In this document: piece by piece, positions 7,846-15,448 of the stretch
How the letters are laid out: each line of letters starts with the position of its first letter
How positions within the stretch are numbered: the first letter of the stretch is position 1
NCBI GenBank assembly: GCA_039808645.1
Contig: JBDHTL010000010.1
Location: forward strand, 1 to 45,996
Length of the DNA stretch: 45,996 nt
Origin: JAJXWB01 sp039808645
GTDB lineage: Bacteria > Pseudomonadota > Alphaproteobacteria > Rhizobiales > Beijerinckiaceae
Direction: 5' to 3'
The notes under the pieces: model-generated
The model's input: the letters and a program-made list of their open reading frames with translations, nothing else
Databases searched by the model: none
What the model was told of the DNA's origin: nothing
Program-made: the position numbers and the translations under genes

Positions 7846-9182
7846 GCGAAATCGGCCCCGATCGAAGCCATCAGTGCGCGAAACGTCGGGAAGGAGGTCG
7901 CGATCATCGCCTCGTCGTCGATGCGCACGTCCTGGTTCGATGCGAGTCCCATGACGAGGAAGCTCATGGCGATGCGGTGGTCGAGATGCGTGGCGACGAT
8001 GCCGCCGCCCTGCGCCGGTCCTGCAGCGCCGCGCACGAGAAGATCGTCGCCGTCGATCGCGCAATCCACGCCATTGACGCGCAGGCCGTCGGCGACGGCC
8101 GACAGGCGGTCGGATTCCTTCACGCGCAACTCCTGCAGGCCGCGCATCCGCGTCTCGCCGGACGCGAAGGCGGCGGCGACCGCGAGGACCGGATATTCGT
8201 CGATCATCGAGGGAGCGCGGGCGGCGGGAACGTCGACGCCCTTCAGGGCGCTTGAGCGTACGCGCAGATCCGCGACGTCCTCGCCGCCTTCCACGCGCCG
8301 GTCGAGCACCACGATGTCCGCGCCCATCTCCAGCAGCGTCGTCAGCAGGCCCGTGCGAAGCGGGTTCATCATCATGCCTTCGATCACGACATCCGAGCCG
8401 GGCGTGACGAGGGCGGCGACGATCGGAAATGCCGCGGACGACGGGTCGGCCGGCACGATCACCGGGCGCGGGGCCAGTCTCGGCCGGCCTTCGAGCGTGA
8501 TGCGGCGGCCGGCTTCGCCGAACGCTTCGCTTCTGACCGTCGCGCCGAAATGCGCCAGCATCTTTTCGGTATGGTCGCGGCTGGCCTCCGCCTCGATCAC
8601 CACGGTCCGCCCCGGCGAATTGAGCCCGGCGAGCAGGACGGCGGACTTGATCTGCGCGGAGGCGACCGGCGTGCGATATTCGATCGGCGCGGGTTCGGCT
8701 GCGCCCTGCAGCAGGATCGGGCAGCGTCCGCCCTCGCCCTGCTCCAGCGTGCGCGCGCCCATCAGCTCCAGCGGGTCGAGAATGCGCCGCATCGGCCGCT
8801 TCCGCAGCGAGGCGTCGCCGTCAAATCGCGCGGTGATCGCATGGCCGCCGACCACGCCCATCATCAGCCGCGAGCCGGTGCCGGCATTGCCGAAATCGAG
8901 CGTGTCGCGCGGCGCGAGCAGCGAGCCGAGCCCCGCGCCGCGCACGCGCCACTGGCCTTCGCCCGTGCGCTCGATCGCCGCGCCCAGCGCCCGGCAGGCT
9001 GCGCCGGTGCGCAGGACGTCGTCGCCTTCCAGCAGACCCGTGATTCGTGTCTCGCCAACGGACAGTAGGCCGAAAATGAAGGCGCGGTGCGAGATCGACT
9101 TGTCGCCGGGAACGCGCAGGCGCCCCTTCAGCGGACCGGACCGGCGCGCGGCGAGCGGACGGGGCGCGTCATGCGATGACAA
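7842..9182 (-). CDS. aroA: 3-phosphoshikimate 1-carboxyvinyltransferase (class II EPSP synthase)
   Basis: Shikimate-pathway enzyme joining phosphoenolpyruvate to shikimate-3-phosphate. Visible motifs are PGDKSISHR near the N-terminus, LDFGNAGTG, DEYPVLAVAAAFA and RVKESDRLSAV, and the overall pattern is that of class II alphaproteobacterial enzymes. At the glyphosate-contact position this protein has Gly (GNAGTG), where the tolerant CP4 enzyme has Ala (GNAATG). I chose the TTG at 9182 (446 residues, MSSHDAPRPLAARR) because GGAG lies 9 nt upstream and this matches the family N-terminus. An ATG at 9221 would add 13 residues but has no ribosome site. It overlaps cmk by 4 nt downstream. Confidence 0.94.
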   Translation of the reverse strand: MSSHDAPRPLAARRSGPLKGRLRVPGDKSISHRAFIFGLLSVGETRITGLLEGDDVLRTGAACRALGAAIERTGEGQWRVRGAGLGSLLAPRDTLDFGNAGTGSRLMMGVVGGHAITARFDGDASLRKRPMRRILDPLELMGARTLEQGEGGRCPILLQGAAEPAPIEYRTPVASAQIKSAVLLAGLNSPGRTVVIEAEASRDHTEKMLAHFGATVRSEAFGEAGRRITLEGRPRLAPRPVIVPADPSSAAFPIVAALVTPGSDVVIEGMMMNPLRTGLLTTLLEMGADIVVLDRRVEGGEDVADLRVRSSALKGVDVPAARAPSMIDEYPVLAVAAAFASGETRMRGLQELRVKESDRLSAVADGLRVNGVDCAIDGDDLLVRGAAGPAQGGGIVATHLDHRIAMSFLVMGLASNQDVRIDDEAMIATSFPTFRALMASIGADFA

Positions 9183-9411
9183 GTCGGTTCGCTCCGGTTT
9201 TGCCTGTTGCGCCGGCGCCATAGCGCGTGCGGGAAATGACGCAGGGCGTTTTTTCGCGGAAAGCGCGCCCGACGCCTCTGATCCGACCGGCTTTCCGGCT
9301 CGCGAGCCCATCCGCTCGAAAGCGCGGCTGATCTAGCACGGGGCGTCCGGGCCTGTCATTACAGGGCGGCGGCGCGCGGCGCGGGGTCGCCGGGCGGTCG
9401 CAATTTCCCAT

Positions 9412-9440
9412 TTGACAGGCGCCTTTCGCCCCACTAACCG
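9412..9440 (+). promoter_or_regulatory. Candidate sigma-70 promoter for the FYDLN-acid gene
   Basis: TTGACA at 9412-9417 is followed after 17 nt by TAACCG (9435-9440), an acceptable alphaproteobacterial -35 with a weak -10. It lies in the divergent gap between aroA and the FYDLN-acid gene (9183-9509). Nothing else coding or structured is seen in this gap apart from the possible aroA N-terminal extension. Confidence 0.4.
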
Positions 9441-9509
9441 AAGCGCCGCGGACATGCGGAGGCGCAAGCGGCGCCGCCCGCCAGGGATGAGAGGCGAGGG
9501 ACGAGAAAC

Positions 9510-9881
9510 GTGGCCAAACCCGAGCTCGGCAGCAAGCGCCAGTGCCTCAACTGCGGCGCGAAATTTTTCGATCTGAATCGCGATCCTATCCTGTGCCCCA
9601 AGTGCGGCGCGACGTTTCAGATCGCCATGCCCGTGCGGGCCCAGCGCGCCGCGGCCGCCGCGGCCGACGACGAGGAGCCGAACGCCGAGGGCGAAGCCGA
9701 AGTCGTGTCGCTGGAGGACGCCGACGCCGAATCGGCCGAGAAGATCTCCGTCGGCGACGACGATATCGAGATCGAGGACGACAGCGCGACCGACGACACT
9801 TTCCTGGAAGAAGAGGAAGAGGACGGCGACGACGTCGCGGGCCTGATCGACGGCGATATCGAGGACGACGAGGAAGGCTGA
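9510..9881 (+). CDS. TIGR02300 (FYDLN acid domain) family protein
   Basis: A 123-residue protein of unknown role, nearly restricted to Alphaproteobacteria. The N-terminus (about residues 8-37) is a zinc-ribbon-like segment with CLNCG and CPKCG around KFFDLNRDPILC, the FYDLN signature. From about residue 55 on it is almost entirely Asp/Glu-rich, with no apparent folded domain. It uses a GTG start, with a GAGGCGAGGG purine run about 10 nt upstream. Its place beside aroA/cmk (divergent) and tRNA-Ala is conserved in the group. The family call is secure; function is unknown. Confidence 0.9.
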   Translation: MAKPELGSKRQCLNCGAKFFDLNRDPILCPKCGATFQIAMPVRAQRAAAAAADDEEPNAEGEAEVVSLEDADAESAEKISVGDDDIEIEDDSATDDTFLEEEEEDGDDVAGLIDGDIEDDEEG

Positions 9882-9962
9882 CATCCGGGGTTGCGGAGGC
9901 CGAAGGCTTCCACTATACAGCGCACGCGTCGCGGACGACCCAAGCCCGCGGCCCGGAAAAGT

Positions 9963-10038
<76 letters not shown>

Positions 10039-10055
10039 AATCTAGCTTTCCAGAA

Positions 10056-10590
10056 TTAGGCGAGGTCTTGGCGTCCTGACTGCGTCCGCAGTATCAGGCG
10101 CTTGGCGACGGTCTGCGCGCAAAGCTGCGTGGCGCGGACCCGCAGCCTCGGACCTGGGCCGCTGTCTCGGGACCTGCGCGCCCGGCATTCGCCGGATCGT
10201 CGGGCGCGGTTCGCCGCTGGATGATCAGCCCCTGCGTTCCCAGGGGCTGATCGAGCGTTGCTCAGCGAACGAGCAGGCAATCGCCCTTGCCCATCGGACC
10301 GGACGCCTTTTTTTGGCGGGGATCGTGGCGAGCGCCTTGTAAAGTCCTGCTCGCCCTTCGATTCGGACGGCGACTTCACCTGGAACCGGTACACGTTGGT
10401 CAGTTGGCGTCCGTCCTTGCGAATCGACCCCTTGGCCCATCGCGTCGTCGTCGAGCGACTCCGCCTTCATCGACACGATGACCGCCGCGCTCGTCCTGTC
10501 GTTCAGTCTCGCCACCATCGCGGCAAGCGCCGCAAGTCTTGCAGTGATCTTCGTGTGTTTGTCCTCCTCTCCTCCGGCGTTCCTGTCAGG
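10056..10590 (-). pseudogene. Remnant of an unidentified gene, frameshifted
   Basis: Two minus-strand frames carry protein-like sequence. Upstream is ITARLAALAAMVARLNDR followed by TSAAVIVSMKAESLDDDAM (about 10420-10560). One frame over is AKGSIRKDGRQLTNVYRF followed by QVKSPSESKG (about 10370-10425). The second piece recalls the DNA-binding part of plasmid- or phage-type replication/helix-turn-helix proteins, from memory of the pattern only. The frames meet near 10420, consistent with one frameshift. No intact start-to-stop gene explains the region. It could be chance, and confidence is low. Confidence 0.25.
10223..10252. repeat. Perfect 12-bp inverted repeat (hairpin)
   Basis: GATCAGCCCCTG and CAGGGGCTGATC flank a 6-nt loop (CGTTCC). 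No T-run follows on either strand, so it is not a classical terminator. It sits in the decayed region downstream of tRNA-Ala and may be a remnant of a mobile element or a protein-binding site. Confidence 0.5.
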
Positions 10591-10679
10591 ACGACAGGTG
10601 TTGCGTCACGATTGGCAAAGATCCGCTTGGGCGGCGTCCGGGCCTGCAACTCGCTGCTCGATACGCCGGGCGCGATGTC

Positions 10680-11160
10680 CCGGACGACGAGCCCGGCGTC
10701 ACGTCCATCACGGCGAGATCGGCGATGATCTGATGCACGGCGCCAATACGCTGATGGCGAACGTCATCCCCTATGCGCGCCGCCTCGCGCTCGGCGCCCA
10801 CGGCGCGGTGCCGATGGCGTCGCCGCCCTTCCTGCCGATTTCACGCGCGTCGTGAGCGAATGCGGCAAGCCGGTTCCCACGCTCAAGACCTTCCTTTGCG
10901 CCGGCGCGCCGATCCCCGGTCCGTTCGCCGAGCAGACGCAGGCGGCGCTCGGCGCCAAGATCGTGTCCGCATGGGGCATGACGGGGAATGGCGCGGTCAC
11001 GCTGATCAAGCTCGACGACGACGACCGGCTCGTCTCCACGACGGACGGTTGCGCGCTGCCGGGCGTCGAGGCGAAGGTGGTCGATGGCGAGGGCGACATC
11101 TTGCCGTCAGGCGAAATCGGCAAGCTGCTGGTGCGCGCCTGCTCGAATTCGCCTGGCGGC
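10680..11160 (+). pseudogene. Decayed AMP-binding acyl-CoA ligase (cyclohexanecarboxylate-CoA ligase-like)
   Basis: Pieces of an adenylate-forming ligase appear in order but in different frames. PDDEPGVTSITA (about 10680) sits where the ATP-loop region should be. LMHGANTLMANVIPYARRLA (about 10728-10790) follows in another frame. After a further frame change near 10840 come TLKTFLCAGAPIPGP, IVSAWGMTGNGAVT and GEIGKLLVRACSN (to about 11150). The last phrase is typical of cyclohexanecarboxylate-CoA-ligase-like proteins. The segment between the second and third pieces is much shorter than in intact enzymes, and the N-terminal 200 and C-terminal 130 residues are missing. This is a relic, not a functional gene. 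Confidence 0.7.
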
Positions 11161-11374
11161 CGTTGTCCGGGCAGCCGGGACGAACGGATCGCCGCCCATG
11201 ACTTTCCCTCGGCCTGGCCTCGCTCCATCCGGAGCCCGGCCAATTCCTGTTCCTCGAGACAGCGTCGCGCGGAGCCGGCTGCGGCCGCCCGGTCTCCTTG
11301 TCCGGCGGCTGCGACGAACGTCCGCTTTCCGGGCGTCTCGGATGCGGCGAACGCCCGCCGTCGGGCCGCCTTTG

Positions 11375-12166
11375 TCAGGCCAGCCAGCGCTTGCGCCGGC
11401 GGTAGTGCTTGACGGCGTGATAATCCACCTGCCTGCCGCCTGCGAGATAGGCCTCCTGAATGTCCGGATTGGCGCGCAACGCCTCGGCCGTGCCGCTCAT
11501 GACGATGCGGCCCTGCTCGATCAGGTAGGCGGAGTGCACGAGATCGAGCGCCGCCACCGCGTTCTGCTCGACCAGCAGGACGGCGACGCCCGATTCCGTG
11601 TTGATCCTGCGCACGATGTCGAAAATCTCGTCCACCAGGAACGGCGCGAGCCCGAGGCTCGGCTCGTCGAGCATGATCAGCTTCGGCTCGGTCATCAGCG
11701 CGCGCGCAATGGCGAGCATCTGCTGCTCGCCGCCCGAGAGATAGCCGGCCTTGGCGGCCGAGCGTTCCGCCAGCCGGGGAAAAAGCGCGAACATCTCGTC
11801 GATCCGCCGCGCCACGCGCGCGCGGTCGCGGTGCATGGTGGTCGCCGCCAGCAGGTTTTCCGCCGGCGTCAGGTGCTCGAACACGCGCCGCCCTTCCAGC
11901 ACGTGCACGAGGCCGCGCCGCACGCGTTCCGGCGGATCCAGGGCGAGCACGTTCTCGCCCCCGAAGGTCGCCTGCCCGCGCGAGACCTGGCCGCGCTCGG
12001 CGCGCAGGAGGCCGCTGATCGCCTTCAGAACCGTGCTCTTGCCGGCCCCGTTCGCGCCGAGCAGCGCGACGAGGCCGGACACCGGCACGTCGATCGAGAC
12101 GCCTTTGACCGCGAGAAACACGCTGTCATAGACGACTTCGATATTGTTGAGCGTCAGCAGCGACAT
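11375..12166 (-). CDS. livF: Branched-chain amino acid-type ABC transporter, ATP-binding protein (LivF-like)
   Basis: A 263-residue cytosolic ATPase of a LIV/HAAT-type importer. Walker A is GANGAGKST, the signature LSGGEQQMLAIARAL, and Walker B IMLDEPSLGLAP; a His-switch equivalent may be absent, as LLVEQNA follows, the normal LivF pattern. The start is ATG 12166 after a weak purine stretch. The C-terminus ends in an unusual basic tail (HYRRRKRWLA). It is the last gene of the minus-strand operon livG-ligase-livH-livM-binding protein-livF and would pair with LivG to power uptake. Confidence 0.93.
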   Translation of the reverse strand: MSLLTLNNIEVVYDSVFLAVKGVSIDVPVSGLVALLGANGAGKSTVLKAISGLLRAERGQVSRGQATFGGENVLALDPPERVRRGLVHVLEGRRVFEHLTPAENLLAATTMHRDRARVARRIDEMFALFPRLAERSAAKAGYLSGGEQQMLAIARALMTEPKLIMLDEPSLGLAPFLVDEIFDIVRRINTESGVAVLLVEQNAVAALDLVHSAYLIEQGRIVMSGTAEALRANPDIQEAYLAGGRQVDYHAVKHYRRRKRWLA

Positions 12167-12186
12167 TGCGCGCCCTTGGATTGCAG

Positions 12187-13443
12187 CTACTTGCCGGAAG
12201 CCTTGAATTCGGCCGACGACTTCTTGATTTCCGCCCAGACGAATTCCTGGTTCGCGGTGAACCAGTCGGTCGCCGGCGCGAACTTGTCGCCATCCCACCG
12301 CGCGATGCGACACATGCCGCCGCCCTGATGGTCTTTCGGCGTGACGGTCACCGGAGGGATCAGTCCCTCTGCGTTGAAGCCCGAGATCGAATTGAGACCG
12401 GCATTCATCCACTCGCCGGAAATCGGGCCGTTCGGCGCCTTCTCGAAAGCCTTGCGGACGCCTTCGACCATCAGGGCGGCCATCATCACCCCGTAGTTGT
12501 AATACGCGGTTCCGACCTTCTTCTTGTCGCCTGCGCCCTTGCCCGGCTCGATCACGGTCTTGACGATCTCCTGAATGATTTTGGGCGACTGGCCCGACGC
12601 GCAGGGCTCCAGCTTGATGACGCCCTTGGCCTGCTCGCGGCCGACGACGTCCATGTCGGATTCCGACAGCCACACGCCGGTCGCGACGCGGTTCATCGGA
12701 ATGCCGTTGCGGATCGCCTCCGTCATCGCCACGGTCTGGCCGACGGCTGCGCCCTGGAAGATCGTCCAGTCCGGGCGCGCGCGCCGCACCTGCGGCCAGA
12801 TCGCGGACTGGTCGTTGCCCGGCGGCGTGTAGGGGAACATCTGCACCGTGAAGCCGAACTTGGCGGCGAGCGCTTCCAGGATCGGGATCGGCTCCTTGCC
12901 GAACGGCGTGTCGATGTAGACGTAGCAGATCTTCTTGCCCTTCAGGTCGCCGTCGGTCTGCCGGAAGAAGTCGATCAGAAGGCCAGCCTGCGTCCAGTAA
13001 TTGGGCGAGAGCGGGAAGATGTAGGGAAAGGCTTCGCCATCCGCAGCGTCGCTGCGGCCGGAGAAGGCCGTGATCACGTTGATCTTGTCGGCGGTCGCGC
13101 GCGGCACGAGGGCGCGCGCGACCGGCGTCGACAGCGGGTCGACGAGAACGGCGCCCGCAGCCTTGGCGCGCTCGTAGGCCTCCAGCGCACGCGGCAGGTC
13201 ATTTGCGTGGTCGGACACGTCGGCGACGATCTGGTAGCCGTTGACGCCGCCCTTCGCGTTGACCAGAGATATGTAGTCGCGCTGGCCCTGGCTGTATTCC
13301 ACGGTCACGAATGTGTAGACCTTGGTGAAGTCCTGCGGCATGGCGAAGCGGATCGTCTTGTCCTGCGCGCTCGCCATGCGGATCGGAAACTGCGCGCCGA
13401 CGATGGCCGCGCCGGCGGTTGTCAGAAACGTTCTGCGCTTCAT
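12187..13443 (-). CDS. ABC transporter substrate-binding protein (LivJ/K-like, periplasmic)
   Basis: A 418-residue type I periplasmic binding protein. The N-terminus MKRRTFLTTAGAAIVGAQF plus a following ASAQD is an export signal, possibly Tat-like given the RR. The mature part (IRFAMPQDFTKVYTF...) is of the LivJ/AmiC group that binds amino acids, short-chain acids or aromatic acids. A strong ribosome site (AGGAGG) precedes the ATG. In LIV-type operons carrying acyl-CoA ligases the ligand is often an organic acid rather than leucine; that is inference here. It lies between the permease and livF genes. Confidence 0.92.
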   Translation of the reverse strand: MKRRTFLTTAGAAIVGAQFPIRMASAQDKTIRFAMPQDFTKVYTFVTVEYSQGQRDYISLVNAKGGVNGYQIVADVSDHANDLPRALEAYERAKAAGAVLVDPLSTPVARALVPRATADKINVITAFSGRSDAADGEAFPYIFPLSPNYWTQAGLLIDFFRQTDGDLKGKKICYVYIDTPFGKEPIPILEALAAKFGFTVQMFPYTPPGNDQSAIWPQVRRARPDWTIFQGAAVGQTVAMTEAIRNGIPMNRVATGVWLSESDMDVVGREQAKGVIKLEPCASGQSPKIIQEIVKTVIEPGKGAGDKKKVGTAYYNYGVMMAALMVEGVRKAFEKAPNGPISGEWMNAGLNSISGFNAEGLIPPVTVTPKDHQGGGMCRIARWDGDKFAPATDWFTANQEFVWAEIKKSSAEFKASGK

Positions 13444-13487
13444 ACCCTTCCTCCTCACACTACGGGCGCTCGCCGCCCTTTCGATTG

Positions 13488-14561
13488 TCACCGGGGCGCG
13501 TGCCGGAACGGCCACACCATGAAGTAGTTTCGGATGTTGTCGTAGATCTTCACGAGCCCGAGCGGCTCGATCAGCAGGAAGCCCATGATCATGCCGCCGT
13601 AGAGCATGAGCGGCAGATGGGCGCGCAGGTCGGCCGAGATCGACAAGCCGAAACCGGTTGCAAGCGCGCCGACCGCCTGGTTGAGCAGAATGGGGGCAAA
13701 CAGGATGAGCGCCGCGCCGAAGAACGAGCCGAGAACGCTGCCGAGTCCGCCGACGATCACCATCGCCACGAGCTGGATCGAAAGATCGATGTGGAACTGG
13801 TCCGGCGAGATGGCGCGGTAGAAGCAGAAGGCGAGGACCGCGCCGACGACGCCGCCGATGAACGAGCTGACCCAGAAGGCCAGCAGCTTGAAGCGGAAGG
13901 AATCGACGCCGATGACCGCGGCCGCGTAGTCCTTTTCGCGCACCGCCGCGAGCGCGCGGCCGAACGACGAGCGCGCCACGTTGAGCATGAACAAGGCGAC
14001 CATCAGGCAGACGAACAGCGCGAAATAATAGGAGCGGATTTCGGACGAGAGTTCGACGCCCAGGAATTTCGCCATCGGCACCGTCAACGTCGCCTGACCG
14101 CCGCCGCTGATCCAGTCGACATGGGTGATGATGAAATCGACCACGGATTGCATCGCGAGCGTCGCCATCGCGAGATAGAGGCCCTTGACCCGCAGCGCCG
14201 CCGCGCCGAACGCAGACCCGATCACCGCCGCGCCGAGCCCGCCCGCGAGGATCGCAATCTCGAACGGGACGCCCGAACGCACGAGATGCGTGGACGTATA
14301 GGCGCCGATGGCGATGATGGCGCCGTAGCCCAGATGCACTTGCCCCGCTCCGCCCATCAGGAAGTTCAATCCGAGCGCCGCGGTCGACCAGATGACCCAG
14401 GGGATGAGATAGCCGACGAGGTAGAGCCGATCCACGGCGAGCGGCGCGATCAGCATGAGCGCGACGATGACGACGACGAGGCCGCGGTCGAACGGCAGGC
14501 GCCACAGCCGCCTCTCGCTGCGGTAGGAGGTGTGACGGATGCCGGCGCGACGATAGAACAT
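13488..14561 (-). CDS. livM: Branched-chain amino acid-type ABC transporter permease (LivM-like)
   Basis: A 357-residue membrane permease with about 8-10 hydrophobic segments. It has the LivM pattern of LGLNFLMGGAGQVHLGYGA in the first half and VVGGLGSVLGSFFGA-type sequence (MVIVGGLGSVLGSFFG) in the second, which contacts the ATPases. The N-terminal 25 residues are polar and basic. Its ATG shares one base with the livH stop (TGATG, 14559-14563), so the two permeases are translationally coupled. Together they form the inner-membrane channel of the importer. Confidence 0.92.
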   Translation of the reverse strand: MFYRRAGIRHTSYRSERRLWRLPFDRGLVVVIVALMLIAPLAVDRLYLVGYLIPWVIWSTAALGLNFLMGGAGQVHLGYGAIIAIGAYTSTHLVRSGVPFEIAILAGGLGAAVIGSAFGAAALRVKGLYLAMATLAMQSVVDFIITHVDWISGGGQATLTVPMAKFLGVELSSEIRSYYFALFVCLMVALFMLNVARSSFGRALAAVREKDYAAAVIGVDSFRFKLLAFWVSSFIGGVVGAVLAFCFYRAISPDQFHIDLSIQLVAMVIVGGLGSVLGSFFGAALILFAPILLNQAVGALATGFGLSISADLRAHLPLMLYGGMIMGFLLIEPLGLVKIYDNIRNYFMVWPFRHAPR

Positions 14562-15448
14562 CACACCCTCTCGATATGTTCGCGACCGAGCAGGCCGTGC
14601 GGCCTGAGCAGCAGCGTGAGCAGAATGATCGCGGATGCGACGACCTCGCGGCTGCCGCCGCCGATGATCGGATCGATGACGCCGGTCGCCAAATTCTCGA
14701 CCACGCCGACGATGACGCCGGCGATCAGCACGCCGGGGATGGAATCGAGGCCTCCGAGAATGGCGATGGCCAGCGCCTTGACCAGCAGCAGCGAGAGCGA
14801 CCAGTCGACGCCCTGCGTCGCGCCCCACAGCACGCCCGCCGTCGTCGCCATGACGGCCGAGAGGCCCCAGGCGATGGCGATGGCGCGCTCGACCCGCACG
14901 CCGACCGACCAGGAGGCGGTCTGGTCGTCGGAAACCGCCCGCATGACCACGCCCAGTTTCGAATTGAAGAAAAGGATGGCGCCGACGATCATGGCGAAGG
15001 AGATCGCGCCGCCGACCAGCAGCGTCCGGTTGACGAGGATGTCGCCGATGATGATCGGCGCATTGGGAATGCCGAGGTCGATCTTCTTGACGCTCGCGCC
15101 CAGGAATCCGGGCATGACGCCACGCAGCATGATTTCCATGCCCATGGTCAGCATGATCGCCATGATCAGCGGCTGGCCGATCATGCGACGCATCGCCAGC
15201 CGCTCGATCAGCGCGCCGACGCCGAACATCGCGAGACAGGCGAGCGGCGCGCCGATCCACATCGGCAGGCCGATCAGCGCGCTGGCGATCCAGGCGAAAT
15301 AGGCGCCCATCATGGCGAGCGCGCCCTGCGCGAGATTGGCGATCCCGGACGTCTTGTAGATCAGCACGATGCCTGCGGCGACCAGCGCATACATCAGGCC
15401 GACGAAGACGCCGTTGACGCCCAGTTCGAGAAGCAGGGCTGCGTCCAT
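14561..15448 (-). CDS. livH: Branched-chain amino acid-type ABC transporter permease (LivH-like)
   Basis: A 295-residue hydrophobic permease beginning MDAALLLELGVNGVFVGLMY, with the LivH-type segments SGIANLAQGALAMMGAY and LAIAILGGLDSIPGVLIAG, the latter being the ATPase-coupling loop. The length is normal. The start overlaps the stop of the ligase gene by one base (TGATG at 15446-15450), and the stop overlaps livM. This tight packing places the acyl-CoA ligase inside the transporter operon. Confidence 0.93.
   Translation of the reverse strand: MDAALLLELGVNGVFVGLMYALVAAGIVLIYKTSGIANLAQGALAMMGAYFAWIASALIGLPMWIGAPLACLAMFGVGALIERLAMRRMIGQPLIMAIMLTMGMEIMLRGVMPGFLGASVKKIDLGIPNAPIIIGDILVNRTLLVGGAISFAMIVGAILFFNSKLGVVMRAVSDDQTASWSVGVRVERAIAIAWGLSAVMATTAGVLWGATQGVDWSLSLLLVKALAIAILGGLDSIPGVLIAGVIVGVVENLATGVIDPIIGGGSREVVASAIILLTLLLRPHGLLGREHIERV

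Noticed and set aside
7300..9336. A 678-codon plus-strand open frame opposite cmk and aroA
   Set aside because: Antisense to two well-recognised genes; low-complexity Arg/Ser/Ala translation with no motif.
9412..9440. Riboswitch upstream of the FYDLN gene
   Set aside because: The leader shows no recognisable aptamer pattern; a simple promoter explains it.
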